Origin: Acidovorax sp. NCPPB 4044
GTDB taxonomy: Bacteria > Pseudomonadota > Gammaproteobacteria > Burkholderiales > Burkholderiaceae_C
Assembly (NCBI RefSeq): GCF_028069655.1
Contig: NZ_JAMCOS010000001.1
Span: 2,448,001-2,512,000, forward strand
Length of the DNA: 64,000 bases
Direction of reading: 5' to 3'
Position numbers and translations under genes: made by a program. Positions 48,827 through 60,232 of this stretch are shown piece by piece. The first letter of the stretch is position 1; each line of letters opens with the position of its first letter. The notes below the pieces were generated by a model that was not told the DNA's origin, ran no database searches, and saw nothing but the letters and a program-made list of their open reading frames with translations.

Positions 48827-49684
48827 GTGTCAGATCGCCTCGCCGTTCTTCCGCAATACCTGCTGCCCAAGCGGGCCCTCACCGCGCTGGCAGGGCGTTT
48901 CGCCTCGGCACAGGCCGGTGGCCAGACCACCGCGGCCATTCGCCGCTTCGTGGCCCGCTACCGCGTCGATATGTCCGAAGCGGAAAACCCGGACATCGCC
49001 AGCTATGCGACGTTCAACGATTTCTTCACGCGTGCGCTGCGCCCAGGTGCCCGCCCCCTCGCGGACGCGCTGGCGATCTGCCCCGTGGACGGCGCAGTCA
49101 GCCAGTTCGGCGCCATCGATGAAGACCAGATCTTCCAGGCCAAGGGGCACCGGTACTCGACCACGGCCCTGCTGGGCGGCGACGCGGCGGCCGCCTCGCG
49201 GTTTTCGAACGGCAGTTTCGCCACCATCTACCTGAGTCCGCGCGATTACCACCGCATCCACATGCCGTGTGACGGCCGCCTGCGCCGCATGACCTACGTG
49301 CCGGGTGCGCTGTTTTCGGTGAACCCGCTCACGGCACGCGGCGTTCCCGGGCTGTTCGCGCGCAACGAGCGGGTGGTCTGCCTCTTCGACACGCCCCTCG
49401 GCGCGATGGCGCTCGTGCTGGTGGGCGCCACCATCGTGGGCAGCATGGCGACCGTGTGGCACGGCACGGTGAATCCGCCCCGCTCCGCCCAACCCCGCCA
49501 CTGGACCTACGACGATGGCCCGGAGATCCTGCTGCGCAAGGGCGAGGAAATGGGACGCTTCATGCTGGGATCGACCGTCGTGCTGCTGTTCGAGCCCGGA
49601 GCGCTGCGCTTTACCGGTGCCTGGGCGCCTGCGCGGGCGGTGCGGCTCGGAGAAGCGATGGGCCTGCCGCCGTCTGCACCGTAA
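48827..49684 (+). CDS. psd: Phosphatidylserine decarboxylase proenzyme
   Basis: 285 residues from a GTG at 48827 with AGGAG 5 bases upstream; the in-frame extension to 48707 is unconserved. It makes phosphatidylethanolamine. The Ser of [11 protein letters not shown] becomes the pyruvoyl group on self-cleavage; [18 protein letters not shown] and [13 protein letters not shown] supply the catalytic His/Asp region, and the [27 protein letters not shown] core is typical. Confidence 0.95.
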   Translation: MSDRLAVLPQYLLPKRALTALAGRFASAQAGGQTTAAIRRFVARYRVDMSEAENPDIASYATFNDFFTRALRPGARPLADALAICPVDGAVSQFGAIDEDQIFQAKGHRYSTTALLGGDAAAASRFSNGSFATIYLSPRDYHRIHMPCDGRLRRMTYVPGALFSVNPLTARGVPGLFARNERVVCLFDTPLGAMALVLVGATIVGSMATVWHGTVNPPRSAQPRHWTYDDGPEILLRKGEEMGRFMLGSTVVLLFEPGALRFTGAWAPARAVRLGEAMGLPPSAP

Positions 49685-49713
49685 GCCGGGCGCACGGCGC
49701 GGCACGGCGGCTT

Positions 49714-49971
49714 TCAGGGAAGGCGGCGGGTCGCGAAGACGGTGGGCTCGAGCACGAGGCGCTCGGGGGCCACGGGTGCGTCGCGCCCCACGAGGTGGAC
49801 ACTCATGTCCTGGCGGCGGATGGAGACGTGGCTGACGGTTTCCCAGCGGTCGCCGAAGCGCACCTGCGTGCCCGAAAGGAAGAGCGGCATGCGGAAGCTG
49901 TCGCCCCAGCCGGCCGGGCGCGACGGCTGGGCCTCTTCGGGCATGAAGGATGAAACGGGAGCGACGTCCAT
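49714..49971 (-). CDS. Small protein of unknown function
   Basis: 85 residues. A Pro/Ala-rich N-terminus is followed by a beta-rich part (LFLSGTQVRFGDRWETVSHVSIRRQDMSVHLVGRDAPVAPERLVL). Reading-frame composition and the regular alternation suggest a real soluble protein. It is convergent with psd. I recognise no family. Confidence 0.55.
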   Translation of the reverse strand: MDVAPVSSFMPEEAQPSRPAGWGDSFRMPLFLSGTQVRFGDRWETVSHVSIRRQDMSVHLVGRDAPVAPERLVLEPTVFATRRLP

Positions 49972-50291
49972 GCCCGCATGCTACCTCGGCGCAGAGGTGC
50001 TGCGCACACCTTGAAACATTTTTCCATTTTGGCGGTCCGGCCCGCAGCGCGTGGACACCCCACGAACGCGCGCTGACCTCGGTGAGGTCCGGCCGAGCGA
50101 CCGACAGCGCCACGGTCGATGCCCGGCAGCCCGCCCGGCAATGGCGCGGAGCCCGCCGCACGCCCACCCGTCACGCCAGCGTCATGCAGCAACTCTAGAG
50201 TGCGCCGCGGCAAGCTCTGCTGTGGGCCTGCTTCTTCCCGGCGCGCCGCGAGGCACCTGTCGCCCCCTCTTCCTCATCCATCGCGTCCTCC
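49972..50291. other. Gap upstream of the PAP2 lipoprotein gene
   Basis: No supported gene. A GACCTC/GAGGTC stem with a 3-base loop occurs near 50076-50090. Promoters for the flanking divergent genes presumably lie here. Confidence 0.45.
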
Positions 50292-52241
50292 ATGACGACC
50301 TCCTTCTCCCGCCGCCCATTGATCCTGGCGCTAGCCGCCTTCGCGCTCTCCGCCTGCGGCGGAGGCTCCGACACACCCGCCATTCCCTCCCCGCCCGCGG
50401 GTCTGGGTGTCGCCGACACCGCACCGGCGCCCAGCGAAACGGCGGTGCCGCCGTTCGTCGACAACGCCTTCACGAACCAGCGCGGGGATGCGCGCTACGC
50501 CACGCTGCAGACGAACGCCGGTGTGCGGGTCCTCTCCGGGTTCCTGTCGATCTGGCGGCCATCCACGGCCTTGGTGGATGCCGGCGTGACGGCACCCGCC
50601 GTCGGCACCTTCCCGGCCATCGTGCCGTCCACCTGGACCGGCATTCCGGGCGATGCCACCGACGGCACGGTGCTCCAGGCCCAGGTGCATGCGCACAACA
50701 TCCAGTACGTGGTGGATGCGACGTCCCGGCGCACGCCCGCCCAGGAACTGCTCGCCTACCTGGACGACCGGCGCGGCAAGGCCTACAGCGTGAGCGACGG
50801 CATGGGCCCGCTCGCCGATGCCTGGCGCAAGGCGGCACGGCAGACGACGACGATCACGTCGGTCCCCGGCGACGCGACCACGGTGCTCTACAACGACGGA
50901 GGCAACAATACCGGCGTGGGCGGCAGTGCCAACGCGAGCTTCGGCACGGTGGTGGACTTCGTCGCCGGCATCGGCGAGAACGGCTCGACCGAGCCGGCCA
51001 AGCGCTTCTACAAGTACGCTCGCCCCTGGCGCTGGAGCAGCAGCGTGCAGGTGGTGCCCGCGCTGATGCCCGCGCGCAGCACGACGCCGGCCACCGACGG
51101 CGGCTTCACGAGCGGGCACACCGCCGAATCGGTGCGCAGCGCGATCGCCATGGCCTATGTGGTGCCGGAGCGTTTCCAGGAGCTGGTGGCACGCGGGCTG
51201 GAACTGGGCGAGAGCCGGATTCTCGCGGGCATGCATTCGCCGCTGGACGTGATCAGCGGGCGCATCCACGGCCAGGCCGTGGCAGCGGCCAGCATCGCCA
51301 CGGGCGCCAATGCGGCGCGCCGGACGGCCGCATTCCAGCAGGCCCGCGGCACGCTGATGGCGTCCACGGGCGCGAAGACGCCGGGCGAGCTGTGGCAGCT
51401 CGCGCATGCGCAGCCCGCCAGCGCGGACCGCTTCGCGGACTACGCCACCAACAAGGCCAATTACCTGCGGCGCATGACTTTCGGCTTCACGCAGATCGCC
51501 GATGCCACGCGCCCGGCCACCGTGCCGAAGGGCGCGGAAGTGCTGCTGGAGACGCGCCTGCCCTACCTCGACGCCGCGCAGCGCCGCGTGGTGCTCAAGA
51601 CCACGGCCGTGCCCTCGGGTTATCCGGTGATGGACGACGCGGAAGGCTGGGGCCGGCTGAACCTGTTCGCCGCGGCCGATGGCTACGGCCGCTTCGACGG
51701 CGACGTGGCCGTGGCGATGGACGCCACGCAGGGCGGCTTCAACGCACAGGACACGTGGCGCAACGACATCGCCGGCGCGGGCAAGCTCACCAAACGGGGC
51801 ACGGGCACGCTGGTGCTGGCGGGCCAGAACAGCTTCACGGGCGGTATCGAGGTGGCGGCCGGCACCCTGCAGGCCGGCAGCAGCGCCGCACTGGGCAACG
51901 GCGCGGTGTATGTGGGCGGCGGCACGCTGCGCGCGGACGCCGCTACGGAGGTGACCGTGAACGGCACCTACACCCAGCGCCCCGGCAGCACGCTGTCGCT
52001 GCGGCTGGCATCGGCCACGGGCACCGCAGGCACGCTGACCGTGAACGGCACGGCCGCGCTGGCCGGCACGCTGGAAGTGTCTTTCGCGCAGGGCGTGCGC
52101 CCTGCCGTGGGTTCGACGATCACGCTGGTGCGCCACGCAGGCCTGAACGGTGCCTTCGATGCCGTCTCGGTGCCGGGTTACCGCGTGACCCCGATCTATC
52201 TGAACAATGCGGTGCAACTGCGCATAGACGCCACCACCTGA
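50292..52241 (+). CDS. PAP2-type phosphatase lipoprotein with autotransporter-like beta-strand repeat
   Basis: 649 residues. The signal peptide has a lipobox LSAC (Cys22), predicting a lipid anchor. The vanadium-haloperoxidase/PAP2 phosphatase motifs are all present: K237-x6-R244-P245, SGHT (274-277) and S308-R309...H315...D319 (ESRILAGMHSPLDVISG). The last ~150 residues hold an autotransporter-associated strand repeat (GTGTLVLAGQNSFTGGIEVA, then GTLQAGSSAALGNG), but no C-terminal beta-barrel follows. A phosphomonoesterase role at the cell surface or periplasm is likely; the beta-helix tail is unusual. Confidence 0.85.
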   Translation: MTTSFSRRPLILALAAFALSACGGGSDTPAIPSPPAGLGVADTAPAPSETAVPPFVDNAFTNQRGDARYATLQTNAGVRVLSGFLSIWRPSTALVDAGVTAPAVGTFPAIVPSTWTGIPGDATDGTVLQAQVHAHNIQYVVDATSRRTPAQELLAYLDDRRGKAYSVSDGMGPLADAWRKAARQTTTITSVPGDATTVLYNDGGNNTGVGGSANASFGTVVDFVAGIGENGSTEPAKRFYKYARPWRWSSSVQVVPALMPARSTTPATDGGFTSGHTAESVRSAIAMAYVVPERFQELVARGLELGESRILAGMHSPLDVISGRIHGQAVAAASIATGANAARRTAAFQQARGTLMASTGAKTPGELWQLAHAQPASADRFADYATNKANYLRRMTFGFTQIADATRPATVPKGAEVLLETRLPYLDAAQRRVVLKTTAVPSGYPVMDDAEGWGRLNLFAAADGYGRFDGDVAVAMDATQGGFNAQDTWRNDIAGAGKLTKRGTGTLVLAGQNSFTGGIEVAAGTLQAGSSAALGNGAVYVGGGTLRADAATEVTVNGTYTQRPGSTLSLRLASATGTAGTLTVNGTAALAGTLEVSFAQGVRPAVGSTITLVRHAGLNGAFDAVSVPGYRVTPIYLNNAVQLRIDATT

Positions 52242-52262
52242 CGCCGGACGGCGCCATAACCC

Positions 52263-52289
52263 AGGCGGCTCAGGCCGCCTTTTTTCTTT
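52263..52289 (+). terminator. Rho-independent terminator after the PAP2 lipoprotein gene
   Basis: AGGCGGC/GCCGCCT stem, 4-base loop, TTTTTCTTT tail. It separates this gene from the convergent hut operon. Confidence 0.85.
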
Positions 52290-52344
52290 GCGGCCCGTAC
52301 CGGTGCGCAGTGCCGGGAGAGCCGGCGGATGCAGGCCGCCCGCT

Positions 52345-53172
52345 TCAGGCGCTTGCCGCCCGCTCCTGCGCGAACGCCAGCACGGCCTCCAGCATGCGCC
52401 GCAGATGCGGCAGCACGCCCACGGCGGCCTCGGGCAGGTAATCGAACGGCAGGGCCTCCTGCATGTAGCTGGCCTGGGTCATTTCGAGCTGCACCGCGTG
52501 CACGTTGCGGGCCGGCTCGCCGTAGTGCCGCGTGATGTAGCCGCCCTTGAACCGGCCGTTGAGCACGGCGCTGTAGCCCGGCGCGACCATGCCGATGGCG
52601 AGCAGCTCGCGCGCGAGCCAGGGGTCGCAGCTCGCGCCGTCCGCGGTGCCCAGGTTGAAGTCGGGCAGCCGGCCATGGAAGAAGCGCGGCAGCACCGAGC
52701 GGATGGAATGCGCATCCCAGAGCATCGCCACGCCATGGGCGGCGCGGATGCGCTCCAGCTCGGCGCGCAGTTGCGCGTGGTACGGGTCCCAGTAGCGGCC
52801 ACGGCGTTCGGCCACCTCCTCGGCAGCGGGGGCCTGCGCGGCGTCGGTGTAGATCGGCGTGTCGTCGAAGGTATCGAGCGGGCAGAGCCCGGTCACGCTC
52901 TGGCCGGGGTAGAGGCTGCTGCCGTCGGGTGGGCGGTTCAGGTCCACCACGTAGCGCGAATGCGTGGCCACGAGCAGCGACGCGCCCAGGCCCCGGGCGA
53001 AGGCATAGAGCCGCTCCAGGTGCCAGTCGGTGTCGGGCACCTGCCGCGCCTCCGCGGTGAAGCGGGCAGCGATGTGTGCAGGAACATGGGTGCCCACGTG
53101 CGGCAGGGAGATGAGCAGCGGCGCGGTGCCGGCATGGAGGTGGAACGGCGGCGGGGCGAGGTCTTCGGTCAT
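52345..53172 (-). CDS. hutG: N-formylglutamate deformylase
   Basis: 275 residues from the ATG at 53172. It hydrolyses N-formyl-L-glutamate to glutamate and formate, the last step of the five-step histidine pathway. Landmarks: LLISLPHVGTHVPAHI, the metal-site-like DTDWHLERLYAFA, VVDLNRPPDGSSLYPGQ and MLWDAHSIRS, all typical of HutG/FGase. It is the last gene of the operon, 49 bases after hutF, and shares 15 identical start bases with hutF. Confidence 0.94.
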   Translation of the reverse strand: MTEDLAPPPFHLHAGTAPLLISLPHVGTHVPAHIAARFTAEARQVPDTDWHLERLYAFARGLGASLLVATHSRYVVDLNRPPDGSSLYPGQSVTGLCPLDTFDDTPIYTDAAQAPAAEEVAERRGRYWDPYHAQLRAELERIRAAHGVAMLWDAHSIRSVLPRFFHGRLPDFNLGTADGASCDPWLARELLAIGMVAPGYSAVLNGRFKGGYITRHYGEPARNVHAVQLEMTQASYMQEALPFDYLPEAAVGVLPHLRRMLEAVLAFAQERAASA

Positions 53173-53221
53173 GGCGTGGTGCGCAGGGTCGGTCGGATGC
53201 GGGCAGGTTGCGGCGGTGGGG

Positions 53222-54649
53222 TCAGGCATGCAGCATGCGCGAGCGCACGGCAGCGAAGGCGGCGGCGCTCTCTCCGTGCAGCGCATGGCGGCCCGCCGCG
53301 ACGCGCTGCACGCCCGCGGACCACACGCCGTGCACGGCCGAGGTGCGGTGGCTGCCGAACACGTGCCCGGCGAGCTGGCTTGCGGCCGGCAGCCCGCGCA
53401 GCGCGATGTGGTCCGCGTCCAGCGCCACGAAGTCGGCGGGCGCCCCCGGCACCAGGCCCGCCTGCGCACCGGGCGACGGCAGCCGGCCGCTGGCCTGGGC
53501 ACCGCCCTGTACGGCCTGCAGCAGCAGGGCCGTGGCCACCTGGGCGTGGTCTTCCGTGGCCAGCACGTTGCGGCGGCGCAGGGCAAGCCGCTGGCCGTAT
53601 TCGAGCAGCAGCAGTTCCTCGGCCGCGTTCACGCAGGCATGGCTGTCGGAGCCCACGCCCCAGCGCCCGCCGGCCGCACGCCAGCGCGGCAGGTCGAACA
53701 GGCCGTCGCCCAGGTTGGCTTCGGTGGTGGGGCACAGTCCCGCCACGGCGCCGGCGCGCGCGGCGCCCTCGGCTTCGGCCGCGGTGAGGTGCGTGGCGTG
53801 CACGAGGCACCAGCGCGCATCGACGGGCACGTGGTCCAGCAGCCATTCGACCGGGCGCTGGCCGCTCCAGGCCACGCAGTCGTCCACCTCCTGCGTCTGC
53901 TCGGCGATGTGGATGTGCACCGGCGCGCCCGGCGCGATGGCGTCCAGCCCGGCGATCGCGGCCCGCAGGCTGTCGGGCGGCACGGCCCGCAGCGAATGCG
54001 GCGCCAGACCCAGAATGCCTCCATGCCGCCGTGTTTCGGTCTTCAGCCGCTCTAAAAACAATAGCATCGCATCGGTCGCGTGCAGGAAGCGGCGCTGCGC
54101 CTCGCGCGCGGGCTGGCCGCCGAAGCCGCCGGTCTGGTAGAGCACGGGCAGCAGAGTGATGCCGATGCCGGCACGGCGCGCCGCGCGCAGCAGCGCGAGC
54201 GACATCTCGGCCTCGTCGGCATAGGGGCGGCCGTCCTCGGCATGGTGCAGGTAGTGGAATTCGCACACGGCCGTGTAGCCGGCCTCCAGCATCTCGACGT
54301 AGAGCCAGGTGGCGATGGCCTCCAGCGCCTCGGGCGACAGGCGCGCGGCGAAGCGATACATCAGGTCGCGCCAGCTCCAGAACGAGTCGTCGCTGGCCGC
54401 GCGGTATTCGGTGAGGCCCGTGAAGGCGCGCTGGAACGCGTGCGAATGCAGGTTGGGCATGCCGGGCAGCACGGGGCCCGGCGCGTGCGGCACACGGGAC
54501 GCGGGCACACTGCCGGGCTGCACGGCCGTGAGCCGGCCTGCGTGGTCCCAGCGCAGCAGCACATCTTCGGCCCAGCCGGCAGGCAGCAGGGCCTGGGCGG
54601 CGAACAGCGCGCGGCCCGGGTCTTCTTGGGAGGGGAGGTCTTCGGTCAT
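53222..54649 (-). CDS. hutF: Formimidoylglutamate deiminase
   Basis: 475 residues from the ATG at 54649, overlapping the hutI stop by 4 bases. HutF converts N-formimidoylglutamate to N-formylglutamate and ammonia. It is an amidohydrolase: metal ligands in [37 protein letters not shown] and [14 protein letters not shown] run of codons uncommon for this gene (CTA TTG TTT TTA) coincides with a degenerate copy of the interspersed repeat at 54019-54065. Confidence 0.95.
   Translation of the reverse strand: MTEDLPSQEDPGRALFAAQALLPAGWAEDVLLRWDHAGRLTAVQPGSVPASRVPHAPGPVLPGMPNLHSHAFQRAFTGLTEYRAASDDSFWSWRDLMYRFAARLSPEALEAIATWLYVEMLEAGYTAVCEFHYLHHAEDGRPYADEAEMSLALLRAARRAGIGITLLPVLYQTGGFGGQPAREAQRRFLHATDAMLLFLERLKTETRRHGGILGLAPHSLRAVPPDSLRAAIAGLDAIAPGAPVHIHIAEQTQEVDDCVAWSGQRPVEWLLDHVPVDARWCLVHATHLTAAEAEGAARAGAVAGLCPTTEANLGDGLFDLPRWRAAGGRWGVGSDSHACVNAAEELLLLEYGQRLALRRRNVLATEDHAQVATALLLQAVQGGAQASGRLPSPGAQAGLVPGAPADFVALDADHIALRGLPAASQLAGHVFGSHRTSAVHGVWSAGVQRVAAGRHALHGESAAAFAAVRSRMLHA
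54019..54065. repeat. Interspersed repeat, degenerate copy D, within hutF
   Basis: Plus strand: CTCCATGCCGCCG (54019-54031), 17 bases, GCTCT (54049-54053), 7 bases, ATAGC (54061-54065). These spacings equal those of copy A read on its minus strand. The first block and the ATAGC arm are identical, the other arm has one mismatch, and the 17-base middle has diverged. Confidence 0.6.
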
Positions 54650-56001
54650 GGGTGGGCAATGGAATCCGGAAGGGCTCGCGGGTACAACGCGCCGCCGTCC
54701 GCCGGTGCGGCCGAGGTGGAGGCGAACGCGCGCACGATGCGGCCCTGCCGGACGATGGCGCGCGGCGGCTGGTGGCCGAACCAGTAGGCCAGTTCGGCCG
54801 CCTCGGCGAAGGGCCAGAGCACGAAATTCGCCGGCCGGCCCGCGGCGATGAGCCCGTGCGTGGCCTGCAGGCCCAGCGCGCGCGCGGCGTGCGTGGTGAT
54901 GCCGGCCAGCGCCTCGGGCACGGTGAGCCGGAACAGCGTGCAGGCCATGTTGGCCATGAGCCGCAGCGACAGCGCCGGCGAGGTGCCCGGGTTGTGGTCG
55001 GTGGAGACGGCCATGGGCACGCCCGCCTCCCGCAGGGCCTGGATGGGCGGCAGGTGCGTGTCGCGCAGCGTGTAGTAGGCCCCCGGCAGCAGCACGGCCA
55101 CGGTGCCGGCCGCGCGCATGGCGGCGATGCCCTGCGCAGACAGATGCTCGATGTGGTCGCACGAGAGCGCGCCGTAGCGGGCGGCGAGCTGTGCGCCGCC
55201 CATGTCCGAGAGCTGCTCGGCATGCAGCTTGACGGGCAGCCCCAGGCGCTGCGCGGCCTGGAAGACTTGCTCGGTCTCGGCCAGCGAGAACGCGATGCGC
55301 TCGCAGAAGACGTCCACCGCATCGACCAGGCCCTCGGCGGCCAGCACGGGCAGCATCTCGCGGCACACGAGGTCGGTGTAATCCTGGCTGCGGCCCGCGT
55401 ACTCGGGCGGCAGCGCGTGCGCGCCGAGGAAGGTGGTGCGAACGGTCACGCCGCAGGCGTCGCCCAAGCGCCGCGCCACGCGCAACTGCTTGCGCTCGTG
55501 TTCCAGCGCGAGTCCGTAGCCCGACTTGATCTCGACCGCGCAGACGCCCTCTTCCAGCAGCGCCTGCAGGCGCGGCAGGGCCTGGGCGAAGAGCGTGTCC
55601 TCGTCGGCGGCCCGCGTGGCACGCACGGACGAGACGATCCCGCCGCCGGCGCGGGCCACTTCTTCGTAGCTCGCACCGGCCAAGCGCATCGCGAATTCGT
55701 GGGCACGGTGCCCCCCATAGACGAGGTGGGTGTGGCAATCGACCAGCCCCGGCGTCGCCAGCGCGCCGCCGCCCGCACGGCGCGGCAGCGCGGCGTGCGC
55801 GGGCGGCACGGCATCCTGCGGGCCGACCCAGCGGATGGCCCCCTGCTCCACCACGATGGCCGCGTCGGCAGTGCCCTCCGGCAGCGCCACGTCGGGCCGG
55901 CAGAGGTCGGGGACGAGCCGCAGCCCGTGCCAGACGCCGTCGGCCCCGGGGGCGCTGTGGAACGCGCCAGAGTGTGGTGCGCAGAGCGTGTCATCGTGCA
56001 T
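54646..56001 (-). CDS. hutI: Imidazolonepropionase
   Basis: 451 residues from the ATG at 56001, with GAGGAA upstream. It hydrolyses 4-imidazolone-5-propionate to N-formimidoylglutamate. Metal and substrate residues lie in [73 protein letters not shown] and [14 protein letters not shown]. An N-terminal ~15-residue addition and a C-terminal Ala/Gly-rich tail make it longer than E. coli-type HutI relatives (about 405 aa). Confidence 0.95.
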   Translation of the reverse strand: MHDDTLCAPHSGAFHSAPGADGVWHGLRLVPDLCRPDVALPEGTADAAIVVEQGAIRWVGPQDAVPPAHAALPRRAGGGALATPGLVDCHTHLVYGGHRAHEFAMRLAGASYEEVARAGGGIVSSVRATRAADEDTLFAQALPRLQALLEEGVCAVEIKSGYGLALEHERKQLRVARRLGDACGVTVRTTFLGAHALPPEYAGRSQDYTDLVCREMLPVLAAEGLVDAVDVFCERIAFSLAETEQVFQAAQRLGLPVKLHAEQLSDMGGAQLAARYGALSCDHIEHLSAQGIAAMRAAGTVAVLLPGAYYTLRDTHLPPIQALREAGVPMAVSTDHNPGTSPALSLRLMANMACTLFRLTVPEALAGITTHAARALGLQATHGLIAAGRPANFVLWPFAEAAELAYWFGHQPPRAIVRQGRIVRAFASTSAAPADGGALYPRALPDSIAHP

Positions 56002-56043
56002 GGGCAATTCCTCGGGTGAGTGGACAGGGCAGGCTTGCAACCA

Positions 56044-56780
56044 TTACGCTATTAAATCTATAGCAATCTTTTCAATGGATCCGGCGGCATGGAGGCCTTT
56101 TGGCTCTGAAACCGGTTCCAGCGCCACCCAGGCGAGCGCGCAGGTGCCGCTGCCGGCCTCCGCGGGGCCTCGGTCCCCGGGCGGGGCCGCGTCGGGATGC
56201 AGCGGGCCCATGTCGGACTGCGCCGTCCAGTAGAGGCCCTGCCCCGGCGCGAGGGATTCGCCGCCCAGCCACCACCGGCCGGCCAGCACCATCGCCAGCC
56301 CTGCCGGGGCGGTGCCGGGGTGCTGCGCGGCATGCACCACCTGCAGCGCGCCGCGCCAGCGGCTGCGCCGCAGCATGAGGTTGAAATCCGTCACCGCGCC
56401 GCCCAGCAGCGCGCAATCGGGCGCCCACTCGCCCGCGAAGGCGAAGGGTTGCCAGGCCTGGGCGATGGCACGGTCCAGGCCCGCGGCGGGCGCGGTCAGG
56501 CGCATGCCTTCGCCGTCCAGCACCATGATGTGCCGGTCGATGCCGTCGAAGGCCGAGAACGGCCCCGGCGCGGCGACGCAGGCCACGCTCACGCGCCATT
56601 CGAAGGCGTCGAGCCCGGCGCCCGGCGGCCAGCAGGCCAGCTCCCGCGTGTGGCCTCCGCCGTTCTTCCACGGCATGGGCACGGTGCGGGCCAGGTCGAA
56701 GCGGTGCACGGCGCCGCCCGCCGCGCTGCCCGTGGCACCCAGGGATGCGGCGGCCTCGCCCGCGCCGATCGCACCGCGCG

Positions 56781-56784
<4 letters not shown>
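56044..56784 (-). CDS. hutD: HutD/Ves-family cupin protein of the hut operon
   Basis: 246 residues; start overlaps the hutU stop by 4 bases. The HutD fold is seen in [22 protein letters not shown] and [28 protein letters not shown] (double cupin). In Pseudomonas HutD is thought to limit hut expression or bind urocanate/formylglutamate. The last residues ([15 protein letters not shown]) and the stop are encoded by interspersed repeat copy C, so the native C-terminus was probably replaced. Confidence 0.9.
56047..56093. repeat. Interspersed repeat, copy C, at the hutD 3' end
   Basis: Plus strand: GCTAT (56048-56052), 7 bases, ATAGC (56060-56064), then AATCTTTTCAATGGATCC and GGCGGCATGGAG. Same orientation and spacing as copy A. 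It codes, on the minus strand, for the last residues of HutD. Confidence 0.85.
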
Positions 56785-58517
<1,733 letters not shown>

Positions 58518-58545
58518 GGCGAAGGCTCCTGGGTGTGCGTGGGGG

Positions 58546-60138
58546 TCAGTCCGAATGGCTGGGCAGGCAGCCGGCGAGCGCCGCGGGCCACTCCGTATCC
58601 GACGCCCAGAGGCGCATGGCCTCGATGTCGGGTGCGAGGTAGCGGTCCTGCTCCAGGAACGGCACCCGCGCGCGGATGGCGCCGAACTGCGCCTCCACCA
58701 GCGGCGAGGACCGGAGCCAGGGCGCGGCGCCGTCCGCAGCGGATTCGGCGGGGCGGCGATCGAACTCCAGGCCCTGCGCGGCGGCCATGGCCTCGATGCC
58801 GGCGATCACCGCGGTGTTGCGCACCATGTCGGACAGGCGCCGGGCACCGTAGGTGGCCATGGAGACGTGGTCTTCCTGGTTGGCCGAAGTGGGCAGGCTG
58901 GTCACGCTGCTCGGGTGGGCCAGGCACTGGTTCTCGGCGGCCAGCGCGGCGGCGGTCACCTGCGCGATCATGAAACCCGAGTTGACGCCGCTGTCACGGA
59001 TCAGGAAGGCCGGCAGGCCCGAGAGGCCGGTGTCCAGCAGCAGCGCCAGCCGACGCTCGGAGATGGCGCCGATCTCCGCCACGGCCAGCGCGATGATGTC
59101 CGCCGCGAAGGCCACGGGCTCGGCGTGGAAGTTGCCGCCGGAGATGACCTCGCCCGTGTCGGGAAAGACCAGAGGGTTGTCCGAGGCGGCGTTCGCTTCG
59201 GTGGCGAGCACGCGCGCGGCGTGCTGCAGGTTGTCCAGGCAGGCACCCATCACCTGCGGCACGCAGCGGATGGAATACGGGTCCTGCACGCGGCCGCAGT
59301 GCGGGTGCGACGGATCGATCTCGCTGCCGTCGAGAACGGCGCGCATGGCGGCCGCCACGGCGATCTGCCCGGCCTGGCCGCGCGCCGCGTGGATGCGCGC
59401 ATCGAACGGCTTGACCGAGCCCTTGATGGCCTCCAGCGTCAGCGCCCCGGCCATGAGGCCCGCGGCCAGCACGCTCTCGGCCCCGAACAGGCCCACCAGC
59501 GCGAGCGCCGTGGACACCTGCGTGCCGTTCAGCAGCGCCAGCCCTTCCTTGGGGCCCAGCACGAACGGCTCGAGCCCCACCGCGGCCATGGCCTCGCGCC
59601 CGGAGACCACCCGGCCCGCCACGCGCGCCTCGCCCTCGCCGATCAGCACGCACGCCAGGTGGGCGAGCGGTGCGAGGTCGCCGGACGCGCCCACCGAGCC
59701 CTTGGCGGGAATGACGGGCAGCACATCGGCATTGAACAGCGCGATGAGCGCATCGACCAGCGCCGGCCGCACGCCCGAATGGCCGCGCGCCAGGCTCACC
59801 GCCTTGGTCGCCAGCACCAGCCGCACCACGGGGTCCGGCAGCGGATCGCCCGTGCCCACGCTGTGCGAGAGCACGAGGTTGCGCTGCAGTTCGGCCAGCC
59901 GCTCGTGCGCGATCCTGGTGCTCGCGAGCTTGCCGAAGCCGGTGTTGATGCCGTAGACCACCTGGTCTTCGTCCACGATGCGCTGCACCGTGGCCTCGGA
60001 GGCCCGCAGGCCCTCCAGGGCGGCGGGGTCCAGGGCGAGCCGCAGGCCGCCGGCGGACAGGCGCCGCAGCTGGCCCAGCGCCACCTGCCCGGGATGCAGT
60101 ACGAGGGGAGCGGAAAGCGTTTCGCCGGGATGCGTCAT
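58546..60138 (-). CDS. hutH: Histidine ammonia-lyase
   Basis: 530 residues from the ATG at 60138 ([10 protein letters not shown]); an ATG at 60153 is also in frame. It deaminates histidine to urocanate. The MIO cofactor forms from Ala-Ser-Gly at 151-153 in [14 protein letters not shown]; Tyr62 lies in [26 protein letters not shown] and [19 protein letters not shown] blocks (here [18 protein letters not shown]) are intact. A HutC-type operator sits 17 bases before the start. Confidence 0.97.
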   Translation of the reverse strand: MTHPGETLSAPLVLHPGQVALGQLRRLSAGGLRLALDPAALEGLRASEATVQRIVDEDQVVYGINTGFGKLASTRIAHERLAELQRNLVLSHSVGTGDPLPDPVVRLVLATKAVSLARGHSGVRPALVDALIALFNADVLPVIPAKGSVGASGDLAPLAHLACVLIGEGEARVAGRVVSGREAMAAVGLEPFVLGPKEGLALLNGTQVSTALALVGLFGAESVLAAGLMAGALTLEAIKGSVKPFDARIHAARGQAGQIAVAAAMRAVLDGSEIDPSHPHCGRVQDPYSIRCVPQVMGACLDNLQHAARVLATEANAASDNPLVFPDTGEVISGGNFHAEPVAFAADIIALAVAEIGAISERRLALLLDTGLSGLPAFLIRDSGVNSGFMIAQVTAAALAAENQCLAHPSSVTSLPTSANQEDHVSMATYGARRLSDMVRNTAVIAGIEAMAAAQGLEFDRRPAESAADGAAPWLRSSPLVEAQFGAIRARVPFLEQDRYLAPDIEAMRLWASDTEWPAALAGCLPSHSD

Positions 60139-60154
60139 GGTCGATTCTTCCATT

Positions 60155-60168
60155 CTTGTATATACAAG
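60155..60168. promoter_or_regulatory. HutC-type operator in front of hutH
   Basis: CTTGTATATACAAG is a perfect 14-bp palindrome with the TGT-ATAT-ACA core bound by HutC (GntR family) repressors. It lies 17 bases upstream of the hutH ATG, where bound repressor would block hutH-U-D-I-F-G. Confidence 0.88.
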
Positions 60169-60232
60169 TTGTACGGGTCGAAGGATAGTGGATTCCGCGC
60201 GGGATTCCAACCGTTTTTGCGCGCCGCGCGGT

